NCBI RefSeq assembly: GCF_047663525.1
Contig: NC_092602.1
Location: forward strand, 9,173,501 to 9,237,500
DNA: 64,000 nt
Direction of reading: 5' to 3'
DNA from: Anas platyrhynchos
Taxonomy: Eukaryota; Chordata; Aves; Anseriformes; Anatidae
The notes below the pieces were generated by a model, which was not told the origin of the DNA, made no database searches, and was given only the letters and a program-made list of their open reading frames with translations. Numbering within the stretch: position 1 is the stretch's first letter; the number at the start of each line of letters is the position of its first letter. Below are positions 25,885-35,806 of this stretch, in pieces. Made by a program: the position numbers and the translations under genes.

Positions 25885-27551
25885 CTACGCGAAGGTGGAA
25901 CCGTTCCAGCCCACATTGGCAGCATTCATGTCAAAGTAGTTGATGTACACCCTGCAGAAGAGGCACAGGAATACAGTGACATTTATGTAAGTGATGAGAG
26001 AGAGAAGGCAACAGGATATTGGAGAGTGCTTCCTGTTCCCCAGAAAGAAAAAAATGGAGTTTTGTTTCTACCAAAATCTAGTTAACTTGTCTGACAGAAC
26101 CCATAACAGCAAATATTCCTTGGAGGCCCGGGACTGTACTTAATCTTTTAAATTTTTTTTAAACTCTTCTTCAGTCAGGGGCTGTTCAGACTCCAGAGAT
26201 GTTTTGGCTCTTCCCTCCAGCTCTGGGATGCAGAGGGCAGCAGGTTCCTCCTGGCCTTCACCGCTCCCTGCGGATATTCCCCAGAGTCCTGCCAGCCCGT
26301 GAGGGAGCTGTTCACAGCCAGGTAGTTCATTCCTACCCCGTCTTTCAGCTCCAGCCTGTAACTCCTAGTCCCTTGAGCTTCCAACCTCCAACTATAAGAC
26401 ATCATACCTCAGAGGCAAAAGACTCTGCAACCTGTTAATACCCTGGTATTCTTCCCTATTCTGAGCCAGGAAGCCATTTGACAGTCAAGGCCTCAAGGGA
26501 AAGTTTGTAGGCAAACTCTTACATGGATGCAAGAATGTTGCAAGTGCTCACTTTGTATTCTTTCAAACACATGGACTTATTACTGGCTTTTTATGCTTTC
26601 AAATGAAGTTTTCAAAGCAGTTTCAGAGCACCAGAGGAACAAGGTCAGCATCACACCCCAGCCTTACCTGTCTGCAGATACGTGCAAGTGCTTAGAGATC
26701 AGATCGCACAAGAGCTTGGTGTAGGTCTTGTTCTGCTGCCCTCCTATTTTGCCAATGCTGTAGAGGCTGCAGAGAGCGCAGGGATCCGTGGAGCCCCCGA
26801 AGGACATCATCTGGTCAGGTATGATGTGCACAGCGATGTACTGTGATGGGAGAACAAACAGTTAAGGAGTAAGTCAATTAATTCCCTCTCCTCATAGAGA
26901 CTTGTTGCGGTACCAAACTCAGCATTAAGCATCGTGCAGCTAGCTGTGTGCCATTCTGGAGGCCAATAACAACTCCCAGCCTCCTTACGGGGCCTTGGAC
27001 CACTAGAGGCTGCTAGGATCTTCCCAGATGCTGGGATCCCCCCGGATGCTGTCTCTGGGCTCCAGATCCGAAGGCTGAGTTTGGGCAAAGCCGCAGGCGA
27101 GGCAGCCGCTTCCCCCTGCCTCTGCTGCGGGCGTGGGGCACGCGGTCGGCGATAAGGGCCAAAGGCTACGTTCCCGTGCCAGGAATCACACCCCAAAATC
27201 ACACACACACCCCAAATCACACACACACACCCCAAATCACCGCAACCCACGGCTCTGCCCGTCCGGGCCGCCCCTACAGGCGGCGTGGGGAGGATGAGGA
27301 GGAGGAGGAAGAAGCGGCCATGTGCACCCAGCCACCCGCTGCCCCGGCACCTCCCCAGCCCCACGTCCCCCCCGATCCCTGCCCGGCCCCATCCCGGGGT
27401 GACCCCGCTTCCCCGTCCCCGTCCCCCCGCCGCCCTCCCCGACCTGCGCGGGTTTGCCGGTGGCCTTGGCCAGCTGCTGGGTGAGCTCGCCCAGCAGGCT
27501 GTCGGGCACGGCGTCCTTGCAGACGTTGGTCTGGATGGCGAACATCGGCAT
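25885..27551 (-). CDS. MIF: Macrophage migration inhibitory factor
   Basis: Secreted cytokine and tautomerase that forms trimers and acts through CD74 (family knowledge). Three exons, 27444-27551, 26668-26840 and 25885-25951 (108, 173 and 67 bp), give exactly 115 aa, the family length. After removal of Met the catalytic Pro1 is present, with Lys32 in GKPAQ, Ile64 in SIGKIGG, and Tyr95 and Asn97 in VYINYF. The redox motif CALC lies at 56-59. The C terminus is [10 protein letters not shown]. There is no signal peptide, as usual for MIF. The intron 1 donor is GTCGGG, an acceptable but weak form. The gene lies head to tail upstream of DDX51 and downstream of its own paralog at 30489-34003. The sequence is very like chicken MIF from memory, with several substitutions. 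Confidence 0.98.
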
Positions 27552-27720
27552 GGTGCCGGTAGGGTTGGTGGCGGTGGCGGAGAGCAGAGGAACGGGACCG
27601 GGACCGGGACCGGGACCTGCAGCGGCGGCGGCGCAGTGGGGCGAGGGGGCGGCGGCGGCGGCGCTTTTAGGGCGAGCGGGGCCGAGCCGAGCCGGCCTTA
27701 AAGGGGCCGCACCGCTGGGG
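27050..27720. promoter_or_regulatory. CpG-rich promoter region of MIF
   Basis: CpG-dense block around MIF exon 1, rich in GC boxes and GGC runs. A TTTAAGG-like sequence lies on the minus strand near 27700, but its use as a TATA box is doubtful. The contrast with the TATA-type upstream region of the MIF paralog is clear. Confidence 0.65.
27594..27617 (+). repeat. GGGACC hexamer repeat before MIF
   Basis: Four perfect tandem copies of a six-base unit about 45 bases upstream of the MIF ATG, in the likely 5' leader or core promoter. Confidence 0.9.
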
Positions 27721-27734
27721 GGGGGGGGGGGGGG
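27717..27734 (+). repeat. G homopolymer upstream of MIF
   Basis: Run of 18 G residues on the plus strand (C on the MIF coding strand), followed by C-rich sequence. It is prone to length change and sequencing error and could form G-quadruplex structures. Confidence 0.9.
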
Positions 27735-30348
27735 CTGGAATCCCCCACAGCCCCCTACACACACCCCCTACACCCCCCCCCACTGCAGGGACCCGCCACA
27801 ACGCCCCCCCTAAAAAATAAACTAAAAGGGCCGCCTCTCCTGGCGGTTATAAAATGGGGATATTGGCCCTGGATGGGAAGGGGGTTGTGTCCTTTTGCAA
27901 AATCAAGGCATATTTGTGCTTTTTTTTTCGTTTTAACCGTGTGCATAGCTGTTACACAATGTGAGTGAAAATGCGTCTGGCTGGTGGGCTCGTTAATTAT
28001 TCTCTGCTGTGCTTCACTCAGATCGCAAGTGGTCTTAGCATCCTCATTTTCATGCCAGATTTATAGAAAAAAAAAAAAAAAAGAAAAGATTTTCTTTTCT
28101 TCCTTTCTTTCTCATTCCTTTGCTTAGAAGGGGAACGGTGTGAGCCCGTTCCTTGGGGAAAGGCGTCTTGAGAGATGGGCCTTCTGCTGGCTATGTGATG
28201 TGGTGCACGTAGGCTGCGGAGGGCACAACTCGCCGCCCTGCTTCCCGCTGCAGCTCGGCGCTGCTTGAAATGACTCACGGGAAGGCAGAAGAGAATCAGG
28301 CCCAGAGCCCTCTGTGTGCAGACATTTTCCAGACAGGAATCGAGCACGTTAATTTTTAACAAAGTCCCGGTACTGCCGCTGCTAGAATGCTCGTTGGTAC
28401 ATCTGCATTGCACATGTGAACACACATAGCCCTGAACACAGAGCAGGTGATCTGAAGAGGCACAGGCTGTCCCACAGAACTGGCAGGACTTGAAGTGCTT
28501 ACTTTCGTTTTAGTGATTAACAGCTCTATTGAGACCTGAAGATGTTTCCCTCTGCACAGTGCCACTTATTCCTCCCACCTTTCTCCCTCCCAGAGTTGTT
28601 GCACAGGCGTGGGGTGGGAGTTCCCTGGCTAAAAGACTTGGGAGAGCAACAGGACCACGGGGGTGATGCTCTGCGGCCCGCCAGGCCCAAAGCACCAGGC
28701 CCTGGCCATGCTGCTCACACCATGGAGAGACACCTGCAATTTCCTTCTTGTGTTCCCTTGACTGAGGAAGTAGCAGAGCGTATATTTTCATGGCTTGTAA
28801 AGATGCATTTTTAAAAATTAGATAAGTGCTAGCACACATCTGTGCACCTTTCCCTCGAGTGATTACTCGACGTGCTTGTAATCATGTTTTTGGATGAATC
28901 TGCTTTAAAACAACTGCTTGTGATTAAAATAAGAACAATGAAGTGTGTTTGAAACAGATAGAAGCTGAAAGGTAAAATGTTTTACAGAAATACATCTAAC
29001 AGCATTCTAATGATGAAGTAGAGCCAAAAAAAAAAAAAAAAAGCTTTCATATTCCCTATTAGTGAGCATAAAGCGTGGTTGTTAACAAGTAGAGGTGGGC
29101 TTGGCTGTACTTGGTCTCAGAGTTACCTTAGGAACGTGTAGGTCAGTGTTTGGATGCTCTGAGAATAACTCGGAAAGCATCTAGCACAGGAAGGCTTCAG
29201 CAGAGATGGGGGTTGGCTGGAGCCTGGGGTCTTCCCTGGAGCCTGACTGCAAATAGCAGGGCTGGGGCATTTGCTGGCTGTGGTTGGACATGCTTGGCTT
29301 CACTGCAGTCAGAGCCAGAGCACAGAGCCATTGGGCCAGGGAGAAGGAGGCAGGAGAACATCAGAAGATGCTGGTGCCGTGCCTCCAAGGGCAGACAGAG
29401 GAGGCGCTCTTTGAGCTGCTGGCTGTGTGAGGAAGGCAGACTGATTTCTGGAGAAGGGAACGGCCTCCTCAGCCAAGGTCCTGCTGTGTTGAGGGGCCCT
29501 GTAGCCATTGTCTATGAGCAATTCTGCTGAAAGAACACCTACCTCGTGCCATGCCTTCCTTCCTCAGTGAGCAACTCTGTAAGGCTTTAAGTAGGGGTGA
29601 ACAAGCTGAGATGGGGGTTATTCTTCCCCCCCAAAAAAATATTTTATTTTTTTCTAAAAAAAATAGGACACCTGATCTCAGAGCTCCAGGAAATAGTTCT
29701 GCATTCAATCTTTCTATTTTCCTTTGGAAGCAAATTATATTATCTGACCCAGGGCTTGAATGATAAGCATTTAAGTGGAAGTCTTCCTTTCATAATTCAC
29801 CACTTCGACATCTGGGAATAGCTCCCTGTGTCTCCCTCATTTTGAGCCGTGCTCTAATCTTCATTGTCATTGCAGATTGCTCAAGGGATGAAAGGGGAGG
29901 GCAGGACAGCAGGCAGTGGGTTTTTTCCACTTACTCCCTCTGTCTGCTGTGAACCCTGGGAGGCTCCTGCAGCATGAGCGTCTCTGCTAAGCAGCTAGAT
30001 GTCTGCCTAGTGTAGGATCTAAGGAGGACCTGGACTGCAACTCAGCCCTTTTCAATAAAACACAACCCTGCATTCCTCCTTTTGAAGTGAGGTCCATGCA
30101 CCACATCAATAGCCACATCCTGACGTACATTTACGCGTATTTTGAAAACAGAACTATCTTGACTTGATTAAATTTGTTCAGACTGTCCAGAATGAACCCG
30201 AATGGAGTGTTCATCTTCAAAGGGAGGAAGTGTTTTAAAGACAAGCGTCTTTTAGGAATATTTTAAGAAAGCACCCTCCCATCTCAGCCACAGGCCCTTC
30301 CAGAATAAGGAGAATCTCAGGTGTAAAGGTTCCCTCTGTTCTTCTACT
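27735..30348. other. Spacer between MIF and the MIF paralog
   Basis: I see no gene here. Poly(A) runs lie at about 28064-28082 and 29025-29042, and there is a short A/T-rich patch at about 29629-29665. Short open frames lack splice signals and similarity. No DDT exon (a start of MPFLELDTN type) could be found, although DDT neighbours MIF in mammals. Confidence 0.6.
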
Positions 30349-30354
30349 TTTATT
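30349..30354 (-). terminator. Poly(A) signal of the MIF paralog
   Basis: AATAAA on the minus strand 135 bases past the stop codon at 30489, giving a short 3' untranslated region like that of MIF. Confidence 0.7.
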
Positions 30355-30488
30355 GAGGCAGCAGACAAGATGTTAGGACAGCACCCCTGGCTTTTACACT
30401 CGTGGCATACACAGATAACACAACTAGAGCTGCAGCGTGCAAAAATCACAGTGAGTGTTCAGAATAAGCTCTCACCACCTCAGAGCAC

Positions 30489-33400
30489 TTAAGCAAAGGT
30501 GGTGTTGTTCCAGCCCACGTTGGCAGCACTGATCTCAAAGAAGCTGACATAAATCCTGAAAGAGAAGAGAGGTGCTGTTAGCTGCCGAGAGGAGAGCACT
30601 GCAGCTGGCCAGGGTGCTCCTGCAGCAGGACATGGTCCTGCTGCTGCCTGGCCCCAGAGCTCGGCACATCACAGGGCCACACCACCTCTCTGCAAGTTGC
30701 ACGTTGCCTTCTGCAGTTTCTGGAAGGTAAATTCACGTGTTGTAACCCCAGATGCCTTGTCCACTTGCATCCTGGAGCTGGGAGTGGTTTTCTGCTTCTT
30801 GTTTTAAGGCAGTTTTAGGATGCTATATCTAAAGTAAGGTGACACAAAGTCGGTTCTGAGGCAGATTGGTGTACGTTCAGGAGAAGCACTAGAAATGCTT
30901 CTATCTAAATCAAAGCTCTTACAAGAGACCTCCCCCTGTACCCCATAAACAGTGGGGAGGTGTTGGCAGATATTACTCAAACTACCAAATGCATCTGTAC
31001 CTGGGCTTGTGCACGTTGTACCTGAACCTCCATCACTTTTAACTAAGATTAACTTTTAACTAAGATTTTACAGCTTTTGGGCTCTGCAGCTCATCCAATT
31101 GCTCCTTTCCTCTTTCTAATTGAAGAGTTGCTCTATTGACTTGGCATTTAGCATCTTCAAGGAATATGTTAACAGGAAAACACCAGAGGACAGGTTTGGG
31201 ATTAAGAGCTTTGACAATCTGTGCATAGTCACATCAGACAAGTTGCTGTGTGAGCTCACCTGTCAGATGGTATTTTCAGCTGTTTGTTCAGCAGGTCGCA
31301 GAGCAATTTGGAGTAGACCTTGTTCTCCTGCTCTCCTATCTTCCCAATGCTGTAAAGAAAGCACATAGCACAGGGGGCTGTGGAGCCGCCGAAGGACATC
31401 ACCTGATCAGGAGAGATCTGTATTGCTAGATACTGTTGGGGAAAAAAATAAGAAAAGAAAAAAAAAGAGTATTATCTTCCTTTGCCATGTTAGGAAAAGT
31501 TTTGAAAATCGCAAAATCCCAGATGCCATTACTTAGGCTTTTGAATTTTTCTTGTATGTACTTCATTGCACTCTCAGATCTCCTGAATGTTTTTCTGCAA
31601 GTCACAGAGATGAGAAGGTAAAAAGTACTCCCATAATATACCATTTGGGGATAGAACTGATGGCTGCTTTCCTAGCTAAAACTACTAGCAACACATGAAA
31701 CTGAAAAGAATGGTCACTGGCAGTTACAGGTATTTTTTTTACCACTTACTACAATGCAAATAGGTTCACTCGTGCGCTTGTGAAGTTACAGTGGAGCACC
31801 AATCTTTCCCTGCCTTCTGTCTTCTCCTTGAAGACTTTGTCCTCCAAGCCTTGCTTGTTACACTCAAGGCTTTTGTGTGTTGGTACCCAACTGTACAAGT
31901 TTGCATTCTTCTGAGATATTCCCTGCTGTGTTAAGGGCCAGAACAAGGCATCATGACAGCTGGGCTTGGGAGTCTCAGTTCCTAATGATTTCAGGTAAAG
32001 ATAATTGGGGTGGGGGGCAGATGGACACACTGCACCTCACGTGCAGGACAGCCCCTTCCTCAGCTTGAGCAACTGTCCCTGGCTAGCCGGCACCACCTCT
32101 GCTCCTCCTGCAGCCAGGAGTGAAGCCAGGACCTGTAGAAACAAAGGCAGGACTGAAGCAGTGGGTGGTCCAGAGTCTGCTGTGTAGGCAGACCCTGCTG
32201 AAGCATTCAGAATGGGGCAGGAGGCACGTCTAGGGAGGAGGGGATCCTAGCAGTGCCCAGTGCCTGACAAATGCCGCAGTCTTGCAGTGAACACTGTAGG
32301 TAATTGCAGGCTTTGACCCCAGAGCACCCAGTTCCATACTGGAAGATGGGCTCTGGACGCTCTGCCCAAGTACAGCGTTGGGAGGAGGACCCTGTAGCAG
32401 CATTGTCTTTGCTGCCCATGAGATTGGGGTGGAAAGTTCAGGTGCTGAGCACTCGGTGACATGCAAAACAGCCAGAATCTGCTCCAAGCCACCAGGCTCT
32501 CCCTGCCTATGCAGGGATGAGTGAATGCTGCCGGGGTTTGCAACTGCATTGCTCCAGCCCCGCGTTCCTGAGAGATTTTGCACCTCACTGGCTCCTGCTG
32601 CAGTCTTCCCTGCTGAGGTAAATGTGAACTGACACAGCTGAGGTCTAGACCAACACCCCCCTCGTTAAACAAAATACAGCTTAATCCTGCTTTTGTTCTT
32701 GATAGCAGGAAAACTGGAAGAAAGTATCCATGTTAACGTTAACGAGCAGCCTGCAGTTCTCCCTGCTGCTAATGCGTAGTGTCACATCCACACACTGGGG
32801 AATCCAGGGATCAGTTCCTTTGGCACCCATTTGGCTTCTGTTCTTACCCACGTTTATTAGTAGCGCATCGTTGGAATTCAGCAGCAATTAACCCCCTCGT
32901 AAAAAAAGCAAGCCTGAGTACCAGGAAGCGTCTGGGTAATTAGCCTTGGCTGCCATTTACAGCTTGTTTGGGTGCAAGGTGCATCCAGCCACAGCAGCGC
33001 AGGATGAACCAAGGGGATCCTGCTGAGGTACCACTTTTCCAGCCCCGTTCTCCCCAGCTGGACACCCTGTGCTCTAAGCTCGCTGCATGCCGCTTGTAGG
33101 TATGCACATGCCTCTAAACACCTATCCCAGAAGCAGGTTACTGTTAAAAAAAACAAGCTGAGATATTAATCACCTTATTTTCACCTTAGATGGTTTGAAA
33201 ATGTTTATTGAAATGTTATTTCCAATAGACAAAAAACACACAACTGATTAAAAAATCAGTGTTTTTTTTTCAGATGGTACCATTTCCTGCGAGAGGAAAG
33301 CTCTGCATTCCTGCCCACCCTAATCCTTTCCTTCTCTCTGATATATCCAGAAGACTCTCTCCCTTTTCTATTGCCTCCTTTGTCACGAAGAGTTTGCCTG

Positions 33401-34003
33401 TCCTAAAAAAAGACTTTGTTGTTCCCTGTGTATTTCTAAGTAACGTTACATGCCCCTTCCACAGGGCTGCACAAGCCTGTCCCAGCTGCATCCCAGCCCT
33501 GCCCTCTAGCTTTATATTCAGAGCTGTTATGCAAGAACTGGCAGAGGACAACCTCTGCTCCCCCAAACAGGAAGCATTTTTTTGATAGATTGATGAAATT
33601 TTATTTGAAGAGGGGTAGAGCACATCAGCCTCACAGAAGTAGTCAATTATCTTCCCGCATGGGTTGAAAACAAAAATAATCCTACTCCCATTTTTGGTTT
33701 AACCTGTTTTCTGGGGAGATAAGGCTTATACAAGCCTAAAACCTGCTTCTGAAATAACTCCCTTCAGCCAGATACAGCGGAGATTGCTTTCCTACATGTT
33801 TAATGAGACCGGCTGGCTGCGCAGCTCTTTCCTGAGAAATGGCCCATTGCACAGGCACACTTGGCTAAATGGAAACCGCGAGCATCCCGACTTACCTGAG
33901 CTGGTTTTCCCATTGCCTTTGATAACTGCTGGGTGAGCTCTCCTGTGAAAGACTCGGGAACTTTGTCCTTGCTTATATTCGTGTTAACAATGAATTTAGG
34001 CAT
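30489..34003 (-). CDS. MIF-like tautomerase paralog
   Basis: Second, diverged MIF gene. The three exons 33896-34003, 31260-31432 and 30489-30555 have the same lengths as MIF (108, 173, 67 bp), and the product is again 115 aa. By eye about 65% of residues match the MIF in this window. Pro1 is kept (MPKFIVNTN), as are Lys32 in GKPAQ, Ile64 in SIGKIG and the CxxC motif as CAMC at 56-59. Tyr95 is kept, but Asn97, which shapes the tautomerase pocket, is Ser (IYVSFF). The end [10 protein letters not shown] resembles human MIF NVGWNNSTFA. It is not DDT, which lacks these motifs. The open frame, splice sites and AATAAA signal are intact, so it looks functional. Its promoter is of a different type from that of MIF. 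Whether it is expressed, and where, cannot be read from the sequence. Confidence 0.94.
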
Positions 34004-34116
34004 CTTTGGGTCGCAAGAGGGTTTTCTTTCAGCTCGCCTCGTTCACAGCACGGCTTTGTTCCCAACACACCTGCTAGATTGCTTACCTCACTGAGAAGGA
34101 AAGTGTGCCAGGAGCC

Positions 34117-34139
34117 CTTAAATAGCCAGCAGTGACGTG
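34117..34139 (-). promoter_or_regulatory. TATA-like box and CRE-like site of the MIF paralog
   Basis: TATTTAAG on the minus strand at 34117-34124, about 115 bases before the ATG at 34003, with a TGACGT core about ten bases further upstream at 34133-34138. A GTAAGC donor-like sequence between box and ATG suggests a possible short leader intron. The surrounding sequence is not CpG rich. Confidence 0.5.
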
Positions 34140-35557
34140 CCCTGCTGCTCCGGGGGGAGCAGGAGTCCCTTGGCAGAGAAGGGGCCGCCTGTGCTGCTGG
34201 CTGCTGTTGCAGGCAGTCCAGGTAAAGTTTCTGCAGCATGTAGATGTAGATGGACACCTCAACTGCGAGTCTGGGGACTCTCTGTGGCATAGACCATAAC
34301 AGAAAATGTCATGGAGACCTCCCCTGAACTGTGACAAAGTTGTCACAAAGAAGCCTTTAATTCATCCACTGTTCATGTTAATGGATTGGCTCTCCTGCAT
34401 CAGAAATGCTCTGAAAATAATGAAAATCCTGAAAAAAAATATCCAAAAATACTTTTCAGGGCATGTATCCTGTGTCAAAGCATAAAAATGAACTCAAATG
34501 GCAGCTCCATCCACAAGGAGAGGAACTGCTGCTTGCGGTATTGATGAATCTCTTCTTCAGGGATTTGTTGGAAGCAGGTGGTGTGATCCAAAGCACTCAG
34601 TCATAAATCACACTACTGTTGTTAGTGGTCACCTGGAAAATCTTATACTGTATTTGTAATGAACTTCACAACCTGTTTTTTCTACTGGTACAACAATCTC
34701 TAGTTATTTGCAGCTTACTTATGTAACAAGAAAAACATTTCCAAAACAAACTCTTTCTTTTCTGAAAACATCTGATGTAATTCCCAGAAGCTGATGTACC
34801 AGCTCGGAAACCAGATCCTTTGACACCACAAGGGCTCTTGAGAGCGTGCTTTATTTTACAGGAACCATTTCACCTCTTGTACATACACCGAGAACTGTAA
34901 CTGTTCAGCTGGTCCTTCTCCCTGCCTGGAGTTACCAGGACATTCTCCACTGAGACCCCATCTCCCGAAGGACTGTCCGACAGTACAATTTCAATGTTTT
35001 TTTTTCTTTTTTTTTCTTTTTTTTTTTTCTTTTTTCTTTTTCTTTTTCTTTTTTCTTTTTCTTTATCCATAGCTGGAACCTGTTTCCTAAGTTCCTCTGC
35101 TAAGTTTTGAATTTGTGTTCCCTAGGGTCACAGCAAACCATGCACCTAGCTTTTCCTCTATCAGCCTGACAGATAATTTAGACTTCTGTTTTATCCCTGT
35201 CTCATGACTGATGAACGTTAATTCTTCCTTCCCTCCATTTGCCTCTTTAAATTATTCTGCTTGGTCTTACATACTTCTAAATACCCTTCTCTGAACTATT
35301 TGCTGGCAGTATCCTGATTTTGAGGTGCTCAGAACTAGTGAGGTCTCTCTCAGGCAAGCTCAGTAACAAACTCTTTGTTCAGGTATCTGTGGTGTCAGAC
35401 AGGGCTCCTGGGAGCAAGGGAGAGCAGCTGGAACCCAGGGCTGTGGATCAAGAGTCGAGAGGCAGCCTTTACGTATGGTCTTGGGGTGGATTGGGCCCTT
35501 TGGATCATTAACAAAATGTTTTACGACTTCAAAAACTACACTAGGATAAAAGATATA
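34140..35557. other. Spacer between SLC2A11-like copy 1 and the MIF paralog
   Basis: No exon recognised. The main landmark is a polypyrimidine tract at about 34997-35065. Confidence 0.55.
34997..35065 (+). repeat. Polypyrimidine tract of T runs with C
   Basis: Nearly pure T with regular single C residues, reading as A with G on the minus strand. It creates a lysine/glutamate-rich open frame on the minus strand that is only a by-product of the repeat. Confidence 0.9.
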
Positions 35558-35563
35558 TTTATT
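35558..35563 (-). terminator. Poly(A) signal of SLC2A11-like copy 1
   Basis: AATAAA on the minus strand about 245 bases past the stop at 35807. Confidence 0.6.
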
Positions 35564-35806
35564 TAGGAAAAAAAAAAATCTATTTGCATCCAGTAGATCT
35601 TAAAGCTGAGTGACAAAATTTCCCGTTAAAATGTTTAGAGATCAGCAAGAAATAAATCTCCAGCATAATGAATTTCATATCTGTATTTAAAAAACAAAGA
35701 GAAGACACAGAAGTGCTCGGAGTCTGTTTTTAATGTTTCTTTTTTAGTTCTATTCCAACATTGTTTCCTGTCTTTTCTAAGAGATGCAAATTTCTCCTCC
35801 GGACAT

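Noticed and set aside
27176-27813. Pro/Ala/Gly-rich open frames around MIF exon 1
   Set aside because: Low-complexity shadows of the CpG-rich promoter and of MIF exon 1 in other frames.
34870-35070. Minus-strand open frame of Lys/Glu/Arg repeats
   Set aside because: It is the translation of the polypyrimidine tract at 34997-35065; no splice signals or protein similarity.
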